Source of the DNA: Berkiella sp963803015 | GTDB lineage: Bacteria > Pseudomonadota > Gammaproteobacteria > Berkiellales > Berkiellaceae | Assembly (NCBI GenBank): GCA_963803015.1 | Contig: CAWDKV010000003.1 | Coordinates: 62,001 to 126,000, forward strand | Direction: 5' to 3' | DNA length: 64,000 bases | Shown here: positions 52,111-60,497 of the stretch, piece by piece | Layout: each line of letters opens with the position of its first letter | How positions within the stretch are numbered: the stretch's first letter is position 1 | Notes under the pieces: model-generated | What the model was told of the DNA's origin: nothing | The model's database searches: none | The model's input: only the letters and a program-made list of their open reading frames with translations | Program-made: the position numbers and the translations under genes

Positions 52111-52650
52111 ATGTCTATCGTCAGCCTTCGAGAGCCGAATAGAGAAGATAAAATTGCTTTTTTAGAAATGACACAGCGTAGCACTCATTTCCATACACCG
52201 TGGGTAGAGCCTCCACGTACTGAGCAAGAGTTTAATGCTTATCTTGAGCGCCATCAGCTGTCCAATCAAAAAAGTTTTTTAGTCTTGATTGAACAAAAAA
52301 CAATTGTAGGCGTTTTTAATCTCAATGAGATTGTACGGGGATGTTTTCAGAGTGCTTATTTAGGGTTTTATAGTGCAGCAGAGTTTGCAGGTAAAGGATG
52401 GATGAGCAAAGGCTTAAAATTAATTTTGCAACACGCTTTTACCGAGATGGGACTACATCGATTAGAAGCAAACATACAACCCCCCAACACACCCTCCCTT
52501 CATTTAGTGAAAAAAAATGGATTTAGTCAAGAAGGCTTTTCACCCCGCTATTTAAAAATTGATAAGGTTTGGCGAGATCACGAAAGATGGGCGATTACCA
52601 TTGAAGATTGGCAGAATGGATTAAAAAACACTTCAGAGCAAGAGTGCTAA
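52111..52650 (+). CDS. GNAT family N-acetyltransferase (RimJ/RimL type)
   Basis: 179 residues. Acetyl-CoA loop FAGKGWMSKGLKLILQHAF, then LHRLEANIQPPNTPSLHLVK and KNGFSQEGFSPRYLKIDKVW with WRDHERWAI at the end, the standard GNAT order. RimJ/RimL relatives acetylate N-termini of ribosomal proteins or small amines. Stands alone between candidate effectors. Confidence 0.88.
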   Translation: MSIVSLREPNREDKIAFLEMTQRSTHFHTPWVEPPRTEQEFNAYLERHQLSNQKSFLVLIEQKTIVGVFNLNEIVRGCFQSAYLGFYSAAEFAGKGWMSKGLKLILQHAFTEMGLHRLEANIQPPNTPSLHLVKKNGFSQEGFSPRYLKIDKVWRDHERWAITIEDWQNGLKNTSEQEC

Positions 52651-52776
52651 CCTCTTTCTAGCGCTCTTTTCTTCTCTTGCCAACCCGAGTAGACTTGCGA
52701 CAAACGTAGTGCCTCATCTTTTCCGTTAAGCTGTCTTAAATTTATCGCCTATTTAGCAAAGAATAAGGAGAGAATT

Positions 52777-54696
52777 ATGTTAAGTTTTTTAACCTCCTCT
52801 GTCATATCTCCAGAGCAAGATGCCTGTTTAAAAGCGCTTGCCAGTATAGAATATGTTGATCAAGATAAAGAACAAAAAGCCCTGATGCTGAGTGCTATTG
52901 AGGGCATGGCAAATGGCTTGGAATTGGAAGAATTAGTCAGATTAACTAGCCTTATTTTGCTTAGACGCTTTGAAAGCGGCAAAAACCCAACTGAGTTATT
53001 TTCTCCCCATTCCTTTGCTTATCATCTTACCAAAATCGTATTGATAAAATTGGAATATCCTCTAGGAAAAGATGGCGCCAGCGATGTATCCTTTAAAATG
53101 AGAAACCCTGGTACCTTTTCTACTATTGTTACAACAAATCATCCTGTTGAAATTGATTTTGATCAAGCTGAATTAAATCACGATATACCCAGTTTAGTTC
53201 TCACGCTTTTAACACCTTGTTTTCATAAGATAGATCTAAAGCAATCAGAAGCTAAAAGGCGTTTTATGGTAGCCTTTTCTAAGGCTTTTTTCTTTGATGC
53301 TCTATTAGATCCAGCAAGCGCGACGATAGAGGCTAAAGTGGCGTTGAGTCAAAAAGCGCAAAGAGCAGATCTTTTTCTAGAACTCACGACAAAACTGGAA
53401 TGGACTCGTAAATCATATCAACCAGTGCGGGTATCTCAAGTTGGCTTCTTTGTGACAGCTTTTCTGAGCGAAAAAGAGTCACAAATGGCAACGTTGTTTC
53501 AACGTGGGCTTAAGCTGTGTGAAGATTTAGTGGTGTTAGGACGAATTTTTAAAGAGATGGCATCTACTTTCGAACTACTCTCATCAGCATGGCAAGGCGT
53601 GTATAAAACAGTATCAGAAGAATTGGCAGCATCCCTTATAAATTTGACCACTTTGACACAAGGAAAATCTTCTGAACAATTAAGTCAAATATATCATGCA
53701 ATTGCTGAGAATTTAAGTAAGCTGCTGACCAGAGTGATTAACAATCCGTTGAATGATGTCACACTTTTAATCAATTTGACGACAGAAATGGCGCCATTAT
53801 TACGCAGAGTAACAGAACTTTCGGCTATTTTTACCATGATCGCTCAAGCCGCTGTTAAAGAATCTCCCGCCCATCAATTTTATGCAAATGGCGTAGTAGT
53901 ATTGCATAAGCACTTAGAAGATTCTATGGCGATTTTAATCTATAACGTCGCCATTCTTGACAAAGCGCAACGAGATGAAATGCTCAAAGGCTATCACGCA
54001 CAATTGAGTCGCCTATTAACCCCTTACATTGATAATAAGATTGATGATCTCACTCCTTTGCATCGAATGGTGATGCAGACATTTCAAGACAATGAAGCGC
54101 AAAGAACGTTGAAAGCGCATATAGAGCGTTTGTTATTAGAAGGATTTGATCTCAAAGCGACGACTACAAATTATAAAAATGGCCCATTTACTTTTTTAAC
54201 CAAGAAAAGTCCTATCGATGTGGCGCAATTAGCCGAGCTATATGGTAATGCTGCATTACTAGAACAGGCAAAACAATCTGCAGAAATAAGAAAAGCGCGA
54301 GCGGATTTAGATGCAGTGTTTAACGCCTCAGACAGTGGAGAAGGTCTCTTTAGTATTGCTTCTAGAGCAGCAGAGGCTGCAGTAGCAATTGATACTACGA
54401 TCCCAGGAACAGAGCTCCCTTTGCAAAACAGCGGCGAAGGACGAGGTACGAAAAGAGCGATGGGCACAGCATGCACGACTCCGGTAAGGGCTGCTCCCGC
54501 TGCTGCATCAGAGACAACGCTTGTCGGGATGTCAAGGAGCTCGGCACAATCGTCAGATGCAGCAAAGAAGAGGATTATTTCAGATGATGAGCAACGTGCG
54601 CCGGATACGGTGATGGATGGGGATCAAAGTGCCATGCCTGTCACGAGGACCAGCCCACCCTCAGTTGTAACAGTGAGAAGAATTGTTCGCCGGTAG
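52777..54696 (+). CDS. Diverged third member of the ankyrin-tailed paralogous family
   Basis: 639 residues, start ATG with AAGGAGAGAATT upstream. More distant from the 43242/45434 pair, but shares the layout and the C-terminal module: DDLTPLHRMVMQTFQDNEAQ, IERLLLEGFDLKATTTNYKN, IDVAQLAELYGNAALLEQAK. N-terminal part has conserved LILLRRFESGKNPTELFSPH in place of the related segment of the pair. The tail is Ala/Ser/Thr-rich with GEGRGTKRAMGTA and a basic end VTVRRIVRR. Probably a candidate effector; no enzyme motif recognised. Confidence 0.62.
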   Translation: MLSFLTSSVISPEQDACLKALASIEYVDQDKEQKALMLSAIEGMANGLELEELVRLTSLILLRRFESGKNPTELFSPHSFAYHLTKIVLIKLEYPLGKDGASDVSFKMRNPGTFSTIVTTNHPVEIDFDQAELNHDIPSLVLTLLTPCFHKIDLKQSEAKRRFMVAFSKAFFFDALLDPASATIEAKVALSQKAQRADLFLELTTKLEWTRKSYQPVRVSQVGFFVTAFLSEKESQMATLFQRGLKLCEDLVVLGRIFKEMASTFELLSSAWQGVYKTVSEELAASLINLTTLTQGKSSEQLSQIYHAIAENLSKLLTRVINNPLNDVTLLINLTTEMAPLLRRVTELSAIFTMIAQAAVKESPAHQFYANGVVVLHKHLEDSMAILIYNVAILDKAQRDEMLKGYHAQLSRLLTPYIDNKIDDLTPLHRMVMQTFQDNEAQRTLKAHIERLLLEGFDLKATTTNYKNGPFTFLTKKSPIDVAQLAELYGNAALLEQAKQSAEIRKARADLDAVFNASDSGEGLFSIASRAAEAAVAIDTTIPGTELPLQNSGEGRGTKRAMGTACTTPVRAAPAAASETTLVGMSRSSAQSSDAAKKRIISDDEQRAPDTVMDGDQSAMPVTRTSPPSVVTVRRIVRR

Positions 54697-54728
54697 TCTT
54701 ATATATACTGCTTCCACTTTAAAATTAG

Positions 54729-54813
54729 GTCTCGTCTTTGCGAGCATCTGGAGGCAATCCATTTTTGTTTTGATATTTTGTGGATTGCTTCCTCTTCTTA
54801 GAGACGCAAGATC
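54729..54813. repeat. Inverted repeat of the GCAATCCA type
   Basis: GAGGCAATCCA (54751-54761) and TGGATTGCTTCCTC (54781-54794), flanked by matching outer parts GTCTCGTCTTTGCG and its complement-like AGAGACGCAAGA. It is the kind of intergenic repeat with GTCxTTGCGAG and GGCAATCCA that occurs in several intracellular bacteria. Lies between a candidate effector and the double-glycine peptide gene. Confidence 0.55.
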
Positions 54814-54823
54814 GTAGATGTTG

Positions 54824-55075
54824 TCAGTAGTAATAGTTTGATGTGCCTGCAACTGCTGCGACTGGAGCAGAGAGGATAAGACCAGCTAAGCTACCTAAGA
54901 AGAATCCATAAAATGGACCTACAATGAAACCGATTGGCCCTGCCACTGCTGCTCCAATGGGGAAACCTAAAACAACGCCAATTGCACCACCACAAATAAC
55001 CCCTTTATCGAGAATTTGGTTGTAGGTTGCGCCTCCGGAAACAGCATATAACTGTTGATTTTCTATTATTCTCAT
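54824..55075 (-). CDS. Double-glycine-leader, glycine-zipper peptide (bacteriocin-like)
   Basis: 83 residues. Leader MRIIENQQLYAVSGG ends in a Gly-Gly cleavage site of the kind processed by peptidase-containing ABC exporters. The mature part is hydrophobic with repeated small-residue spacing (GGAIGVVLGFPIGAAVAGPI, GPFYGFFLGSLAGLILSAP), two membrane-spanning stretches, as in class II bacteriocins. AAGGAG seven bases upstream is strong. No exporter or immunity gene is adjacent. Alternative: a small membrane-inserting effector or stress peptide. Confidence 0.68.
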   Translation of the reverse strand: MRIIENQQLYAVSGGATYNQILDKGVICGGAIGVVLGFPIGAAVAGPIGFIVGPFYGFFLGSLAGLILSAPVAAVAGTSNYYY

Positions 55076-55174
55076 CGATTACTCCTTTGTCTGCTACAGG
55101 AACTATAACTAAAAGGGTGAGATACTTTCAACTTTAGTTACAAATAAAAGTCATGCGAATAAGACAAGTGGCGC

Positions 55175-56500
55175 TTAGCTAGGCTTTAAGCGTAAAGGAG
55201 AAGGCGCTGTCTTTGTCTCTACAAGAGAAGGGGAATGGGCAGCCAAGGTTAAATCTTGTTGCAATAATGTCAATTGCTTATGCTCAAGTTTGAGGGAAAT
55301 GAGTTTTGTGCGAAGCGCTTCTTTTCTTGTTTGTTGTCTTTGATGAAAATTCTCTTGGTGCGCAAATAATTGCTTGTCTGTTGCGTCAATTTGAGTTGTC
55401 ATTTCATTTACTCTGTCAGAGAGTTCTTTATATTGTTTTTTAATTACTTCTAAAGCGCTATTTAATTGCTCATACTCTCTGCTTGTCACTGATAGAGGTA
55501 TTCTTTTTCCAAGTAAGGTGCTGATTTCAGTTTTTAATACATTCGCTTGTGCGGCCAAACTATCTCTTTGAGTAACTTGTTCTATTCTTCTTTTAAACGT
55601 TGTTCTAATAGCATCGTCTAGTTGATGCAGCTCTAAGTCTTGAGGGTTTAAACTCAATTCAATTTCTCTTTTTTGTTTATTAATCATTTGTTCGATATCT
55701 TTTAAAAAAACAGGGTTTTTTACATAATCTTGAAGTAATCTTGCGACTGCTTCGGTTGAGAGTATGTATTCTCCCGTCTCATGTTTTCTTAGAATATCTT
55801 TCAGCATTTTTTCTAATGTATTTGTTTTGTTTGCCCCCTTTTTTTCGATAGTTTTGTTATATTCCTCAGCAGAACTTAATATGCCATAAACAATGTTGCT
55901 TTCCATCGCGGTAGATAAGTGTAAAATATGTGCTTGCGTAAAATTATTTCTTAAAGATTTTAGTCTCTCGTTGCTGGTCTCATTTAAACTTTTAAGTATT
56001 TGCTCTATCAACATATGGTAGCGCTGAATACGTTGCATGGGTTTGCTGAGATAAGAGTGAATATCTTGAGGTACACGCCCTAGTTCTTTTACTTTATTTT
56101 TAAAGATTTCATCGGCTTCAGGCGAAAAATGGGCTTTCCCTAATAAAAGCAGCATTTGAGTATAGGCATTTTTCATTTCAACTAATTTGGCAGTCCAGGT
56201 AATCGGATCTTCATTCTCCAACATTTTTGCAAAGACTTGTTCTTGAAGATCAACAAATGATAGAAAGGCTTCTTGCACTTCATACAGTTTATTCCGTTCA
56301 CTTTCGTCTTTTATACGACTGATAGCGCTCGAGGCTCCTATTATTGCTGCTTCACAATCATCCAAAAAGTCAGCCTCTGTTTTCAGTAATTCACGATAAG
56401 GATTATTTTCACCTAGAGCGTGAAAAGAGGATTCCTTGGCTTTTGCATTTGCTTTTTTTAAACGGGCTGAGGAAGAATCAGGTAACTTTCGTTTTGACAT
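55175..56500 (-). CDS. Dbl-homology (RhoGEF) domain protein, candidate effector
   Basis: 441 residues from MSKRKLPDSSSARLKK (an in-frame ATG 28 codons earlier is possible). Residues ~33-225 follow the DH fold: CR1 YRELLKTEADFLDDCEAAI at 35-53, a CR2-like LYEVQEAFLSFVDLQEQVF at 72-90, and a very typical CR3 IHSYLSKPMQRIQRYHMLIE at 147-166. DH domains exchange GDP for GTP on Rho GTPases, which bacteria lack, so a host target is expected. No PH domain follows; the C-terminal half is coiled coil (LLGKRIPLSV, YKELSDRVNEMTTQIDATDK). The basic N-terminus (KRK...RLKKANAKAK) could be a nuclear or membrane signal. Bacterial DH proteins are rare; known bacterial GEFs mostly use unrelated folds. Confidence 0.78.
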   Translation of the reverse strand: MSKRKLPDSSSARLKKANAKAKESSFHALGENNPYRELLKTEADFLDDCEAAIIGASSAISRIKDESERNKLYEVQEAFLSFVDLQEQVFAKMLENEDPITWTAKLVEMKNAYTQMLLLLGKAHFSPEADEIFKNKVKELGRVPQDIHSYLSKPMQRIQRYHMLIEQILKSLNETSNERLKSLRNNFTQAHILHLSTAMESNIVYGILSSAEEYNKTIEKKGANKTNTLEKMLKDILRKHETGEYILSTEAVARLLQDYVKNPVFLKDIEQMINKQKREIELSLNPQDLELHQLDDAIRTTFKRRIEQVTQRDSLAAQANVLKTEISTLLGKRIPLSVTSREYEQLNSALEVIKKQYKELSDRVNEMTTQIDATDKQLFAHQENFHQRQQTRKEALRTKLISLKLEHKQLTLLQQDLTLAAHSPSLVETKTAPSPLRLKPS

Positions 56501-56645
56501 GACCTTTGTCCATCTAGTGTTCCTAAACATAAGACAGTTGAAGGTTAAAGAAAATTCCCTATGATTAGAGTGTATAGTCTTCACATTATGGATAGGAATA
56601 AGCTGAAAAAAATGCCACTGGATAAAATGTTCATAGAATCAAAAA

Positions 56646-57539
56646 ATGCCTACTAATAATAAGGCCACGTTAACTGGCATTGTCGCATTAATTTTTTGGG
56701 CAACATCAGCTTTAGTCATTGAATTAATTGGCTTTCTTCCCATTTTTGAAATGCAAACTATTTTATTTGTCATTGGCTTTGTTTTAGCCTTGTGCCTGTT
56801 TAGGACTTCTTTATTTACATCGTTTAAAAAAATTCCTTTTAGATTATTGTGTATTGGGGTGATAGGTATATATGGAACCAACACCTTTTTTGTTTGGGCT
56901 TTTCATTTTGCCCCCCCTGAAAAAGTCAATTTAATTAGTTATTTGTGGCCGATCGTGGTCGTTATTTTTTCATATTATCTGAATAATGAAAAAGTCAAAC
57001 CACGTTATATTATGGGCATGTTAATCTCATTTTATGGGATCTTTTTTTTATTAAGTGATGATTTAAACGGGAATAGTTTTAGTTTGACTCACTGGCGCGG
57101 CTATTCTCTTTCTTTTTTAAGCGTACTGTGTTGGTCAATTTTTACGGTGCAAATTCGCAAATATTCAGATGTGCCTCTTCAGTTCATAGGTTTGTGCATT
57201 GGCATTTCTGGGCTTATTTCGCTATTAAATCATTATTTGTTTGAGGAATTTATTATTCCTGATATCTCGCAAGTAGGTTGGCTTTTTATTCTGGGCATGA
57301 CTGCCCAAGGTTTGGCTTATTATTATTGGTACTGGGGGGTTCAAAGAGGAAATTATCAACTACTTTACATTCTTTCATTTTTTAATCCCATCCTTTCAAC
57401 AGGATTGCTCGTTATGTTTGGCTATACACCAGTTACCATGCGACTATTAATTTCTTGTCTTTTGGTCTCGCTCGGCATTGTTTTTGCGGTACAAAATTAC
57501 TCTTTAAGGAGAAAAGATCAGAAATTACCTGATCTCTAA
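56646..57539 (+). CDS. EamA/DMT-superfamily transporter
   Basis: 297 residues, ten membrane helices in two EamA repeats; first repeat GIVALIFWATSALVIELIGF, second repeat RGYSLSFLSVLCWSIFTVQI; conserved GMTAQGLAYYYWYWGVQRG and ILSFFNPILSTGLLVMFG near the end. Exports metabolites such as amino acids; YddG-like specificity is possible but unproved. Head-to-head with the RhoGEF gene. Confidence 0.87.
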   Translation: MPTNNKATLTGIVALIFWATSALVIELIGFLPIFEMQTILFVIGFVLALCLFRTSLFTSFKKIPFRLLCIGVIGIYGTNTFFVWAFHFAPPEKVNLISYLWPIVVVIFSYYLNNEKVKPRYIMGMLISFYGIFFLLSDDLNGNSFSLTHWRGYSLSFLSVLCWSIFTVQIRKYSDVPLQFIGLCIGISGLISLLNHYLFEEFIIPDISQVGWLFILGMTAQGLAYYYWYWGVQRGNYQLLYILSFFNPILSTGLLVMFGYTPVTMRLLISCLLVSLGIVFAVQNYSLRRKDQKLPDL

Positions 57540-57623
57540 CCCAAATGTGTCATTGATCTCACTTGTACCCAAGCCGTTTTAATTTCTTTATAATCCATTT
57601 TTTACTCTAACAGAGATCACCTG

Positions 57624-58418
57624 ATGTCAGTCGTTATTGTTATTCCTGCCCGCTGGGCTTCGACGCGTCTCCCAGAGAAAATGTTACTTTCCGAAACAGG
57701 TTGGCCGCTTATTCGGCATACAGCCGAACAAGCCGCAAAATCAAGATTAGCCGATCGTGTGATAATCGCAACCGATGATGAGCGGATTTTTAAAGTGGTG
57801 AAATCTTTTGGTGCTGAAGTGGTGATGACTTCAGTCGATCATCCTACTGGTACCGATCGCTTAGCAGAAGTAGCAGCAAAATATCTGGACCATTCAGATT
57901 TAATCGTCAATGTACAAGGTGATGAGCCAGAATTTGCCCCTGAAAAATTAGATGCGCTCATTTCGCTCTATCAAGGAACAGAGGCTGCTATGGCTACATT
58001 AGTCACTCGTTTCCCTGATACCCATCGAAATGGAAATGGCTCACCTAATGACCCCAATGCAGTCAAAGCTGTACTGGGAGCCAGTATCACAAAACCGCAA
58101 GACAATACGGTATTAGGTTATGAAGCGCTCTATTTCTCACGCAGTCTTATTCCCTACCCTCGTGATGACAAGGGAATTGTGCAAAAACCAAGTGACTACT
58201 TTTTGCATCTTGGGGTCTATGCTTATCGCCCAGATTTTCTTAAACGCTATGTCGCATTACCACAGAGTCCTCTTGAAAAAATAGAAAAATTGGAACAACT
58301 GCGTATTTTAGAAAATGGATACAAGATAGTGGCAGCGGTCGTAGACAAAGCAACTCCTGGCATAGATACGCAAGAAGATTATGATAATTTTGTTAAACGC
58401 TTTAAAGGAGCCAAGTAA
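57624..58418 (+). CDS. kdsB: 3-deoxy-manno-octulosonate cytidylyltransferase
   Basis: 264 residues. Nucleotide-binding VIPARWASTRLPEKMLL, IIATDDERIFKVVKSFGAE, HPTGTDRLAEVAAKY, VNVQGDEPEF and HLGVYAYRPDFLKRY are all present. Activates Kdo with CTP for lipid A core synthesis, so the cell makes Kdo-containing lipopolysaccharide. Immediately followed by a HIT gene whose Shine-Dalgarno lies within its last codons. Confidence 0.95.
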   Translation: MSVVIVIPARWASTRLPEKMLLSETGWPLIRHTAEQAAKSRLADRVIIATDDERIFKVVKSFGAEVVMTSVDHPTGTDRLAEVAAKYLDHSDLIVNVQGDEPEFAPEKLDALISLYQGTEAAMATLVTRFPDTHRNGNGSPNDPNAVKAVLGASITKPQDNTVLGYEALYFSRSLIPYPRDDKGIVQKPSDYFLHLGVYAYRPDFLKRYVALPQSPLEKIEKLEQLRILENGYKIVAAVVDKATPGIDTQEDYDNFVKRFKGAK

Positions 58419-58419
58419 C

Positions 58420-58827
58420 GTGCGTTTTGTATTGGATCCTAAATTGGAGAGCGACTCAGATTGGATCTGCGATTTGCCTCTTTCACAAGTGCGGTTAAGC
58501 CATAATGCCGCTTTTCCCTGGATTATTTTAATTCCCAAACGAGCAGATCTGGTTGAGTTAATTGATTTGTCAGAAAGTGATACAGTGCAGCTATTTAAAG
58601 AAATCCGTCAGGGATCAAAAATTATGCAAACACTGTTTCATCCCAAAAAATTAAATGTAGCAGCTTTGGGCAATATTGTTGCGCAATTACATATTCACGT
58701 GATTGCGCGCTTTGAGTCAGATAAGGCGTGGCCAAATCCAGTATGGAATAGTGGCATTCAAGCGCACTATAGCGATGATGAAAAAGAAAAGAGAATACGA
58801 TTATTGGCAGAAGCTTTACGGAAATAA
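58420..58827 (+). CDS. HIT-domain nucleotide-binding protein
   Basis: 135 residues from a GTG start, AAGGAG nine bases upstream. HIT-type ending NIVAQLHIHVIARFESDKAW: the usual three-His motif has Gln in the first position (QLHIH), as in many proteobacterial members of this subgroup. Likely hydrolyses small nucleotide conjugates. Second in a kdsB-HIT-HAD group with gaps of 1 and 3 bases. Confidence 0.85.
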   Translation: MRFVLDPKLESDSDWICDLPLSQVRLSHNAAFPWIILIPKRADLVELIDLSESDTVQLFKEIRQGSKIMQTLFHPKKLNVAALGNIVAQLHIHVIARFESDKAWPNPVWNSGIQAHYSDDEKEKRIRLLAEALRK

Positions 58828-58830
58828 TAC

Positions 58831-59553
58831 ATGCGCAAAACTTGGCTTTTTCTAGATTTTGATAATACCTTAATGGCAACAGAGCAATATGCGGTGCCGA
58901 CTTTGATTGCCCGTTTTAATGAATTATATGCCAAGGCTATTGGAAAAGAGCTCACCTTCACTGAGTTTAAAAATCATTTTCATGGTCAGGCACGAGAAAC
59001 GCTTTGTGATAATCTCAGCAAGTATTTCAATGTTAACGTTGACTATGTCAAATTATATGATTCCCGCGAATGGCGCATTATGCAACACTTACAACAATTG
59101 CCAGAAGGGGTTCCGATGGCGCCGCAATTAATCGAGATCCTAAATAGTCTTGTTGCAAAAAATGTTGTACTGGCGTTGGTTTCTAATAATCCTATTCAAA
59201 GAGCACTGGCTGCTATGCGCTATGCAGCGAATGGGCAGGGTGAAGCATTAGCAAAATTATTTGGCACAAGATTCTTTGAAGCAGGTGAGGTACAAAAACC
59301 TAAACCGGAGGTCTATCTTCGCGCCCAGGCGCAATTAAAGGCTGATCCAGAATATAGCTTTGCAGTAGAAGATAGCCTCACGGGTGCCAGCTCTGCCATT
59401 GCAGCACATCTTAAAACTTTTGCCTTTACCGGATTTGCCGATGATCCTGAAACATCTAGAAAAAAGCTCTTGGAAAAGGGTTGCATCGCTGCTTTTCATC
59501 ATTGGGAAGAATTTTTGAATCTTATGAACGAGAGAGTAGAAAACAATAGATAA
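58831..59553 (+). CDS. HAD-superfamily hydrolase, phosphoglycolate-phosphatase-like
   Basis: 240 residues. Motif I FLDFDNTLMATEQ, motif II LALVSNNPIQRALAA, lysine in EVQKPKPEVYLRAQ and motif IV FAVEDSLTGASSAIAAHLKT; a helical cap lies between motifs I and II. Typical of the subfamily IA that includes Gph, but the exact phosphate ester is unknown. Last of the kdsB-HIT-HAD group. Confidence 0.85.
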   Translation: MRKTWLFLDFDNTLMATEQYAVPTLIARFNELYAKAIGKELTFTEFKNHFHGQARETLCDNLSKYFNVNVDYVKLYDSREWRIMQHLQQLPEGVPMAPQLIEILNSLVAKNVVLALVSNNPIQRALAAMRYAANGQGEALAKLFGTRFFEAGEVQKPKPEVYLRAQAQLKADPEYSFAVEDSLTGASSAIAAHLKTFAFTGFADDPETSRKKLLEKGCIAAFHHWEEFLNLMNERVENNR

Positions 59554-59576
59554 AGTGATTTTTTTGGAGAAAAAAG

Positions 59577-60308
59577 ATGCTCGATACATTGATTAATCAT
59601 CTGGATGCATGGATAAGTCCCGAGATTACCTTAGCGATTGCCACAGGAATTAGCATTGGGGCCCTAAGTGCCTCTTGGTTTTGTTTGCGCTGTGTAAAAT
59701 TAATTAGCGCACAGTTGAAATGTAGCATTGATTTGGTAAATATGAGTGAAAAAGCTCTTTTTATTAGGAAGATCGTTCAGAAAAGTGAAAAAATAGTTAG
59801 GTATTATGAGAAATTAAATACTCTTTTAAAGAAAGCCACGCAATATCATCCTCAGGCAGCCGCAAGAGAAGCGCAAGAGATAATTGACTTGTATGATGGT
59901 AATGTTGAATTTTTAAAACAAGCATGTGATAAAGCAAATTCAGCGCGAGAGATGGTATTGAGCAGGTTAGAGGCACTAAAAAAAGGTCAAAGCATATCTA
60001 AAGAAGAGCATGACAAATTAAAGGCACTGGATTTGGAAGGGGTAGTCCAGGAATTAAAAGAAATCAAAGGAGAGCTTAAACAAGTCTCAGTTGCCCTAAA
60101 AGAGATATTGGAAGCGCCTCCTGAAGTGGAAAAGACACCAAGTGCAGCATCAGCAAAAAGTGACAGTGTTTTAACCAGCCTAAAAGAGGGGGCAGCCGTT
60201 TTATTTGGTTTTAAATCAGAAGTTCCGAGTTCCAAAACATCACAAGCCCTCCACCTTAAAACGTCAGACGCTAAAGCGAGAGGAAGGTCACAAGTAGCTA
60301 GAACATGA
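59577..60308 (+). CDS. Membrane-anchored coiled-coil protein
   Basis: 243 residues. One N-terminal membrane helix (ITLAIATGISIGALSASWFC), then long helices with heptad-like spacing (KIVRYYEKLNTLLKKATQYH, LEGVVQELKEIKGELKQVSV), and a Ser/Ala/Lys-rich end. GGAG seven bases before the ATG. No family recognised. The architecture of a single anchor plus coiled coil could be structural or an effector; it starts 23 bases after the HAD gene and may be co-transcribed. Confidence 0.55.
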   Translation: MLDTLINHLDAWISPEITLAIATGISIGALSASWFCLRCVKLISAQLKCSIDLVNMSEKALFIRKIVQKSEKIVRYYEKLNTLLKKATQYHPQAAAREAQEIIDLYDGNVEFLKQACDKANSAREMVLSRLEALKKGQSISKEEHDKLKALDLEGVVQELKEIKGELKQVSVALKEILEAPPEVEKTPSAASAKSDSVLTSLKEGAAVLFGFKSEVPSSKTSQALHLKTSDAKARGRSQVART

Positions 60309-60497
60309 GTAGCTGCCACACCGCTATCATAAAATATTAGTTAAAAGATACTTTGTAATTATTTTAACTAAAACCTAGAAGGGCACACAATATTGTGGTA
60401 AGCCCTTGCATTCCTACACATGTTCTGGCATGGTCGCGCAGGCAAGATCTCACTTAGAATAGCTGCAGATAGTTTGATAACAAAAGAGGATGAGGAA

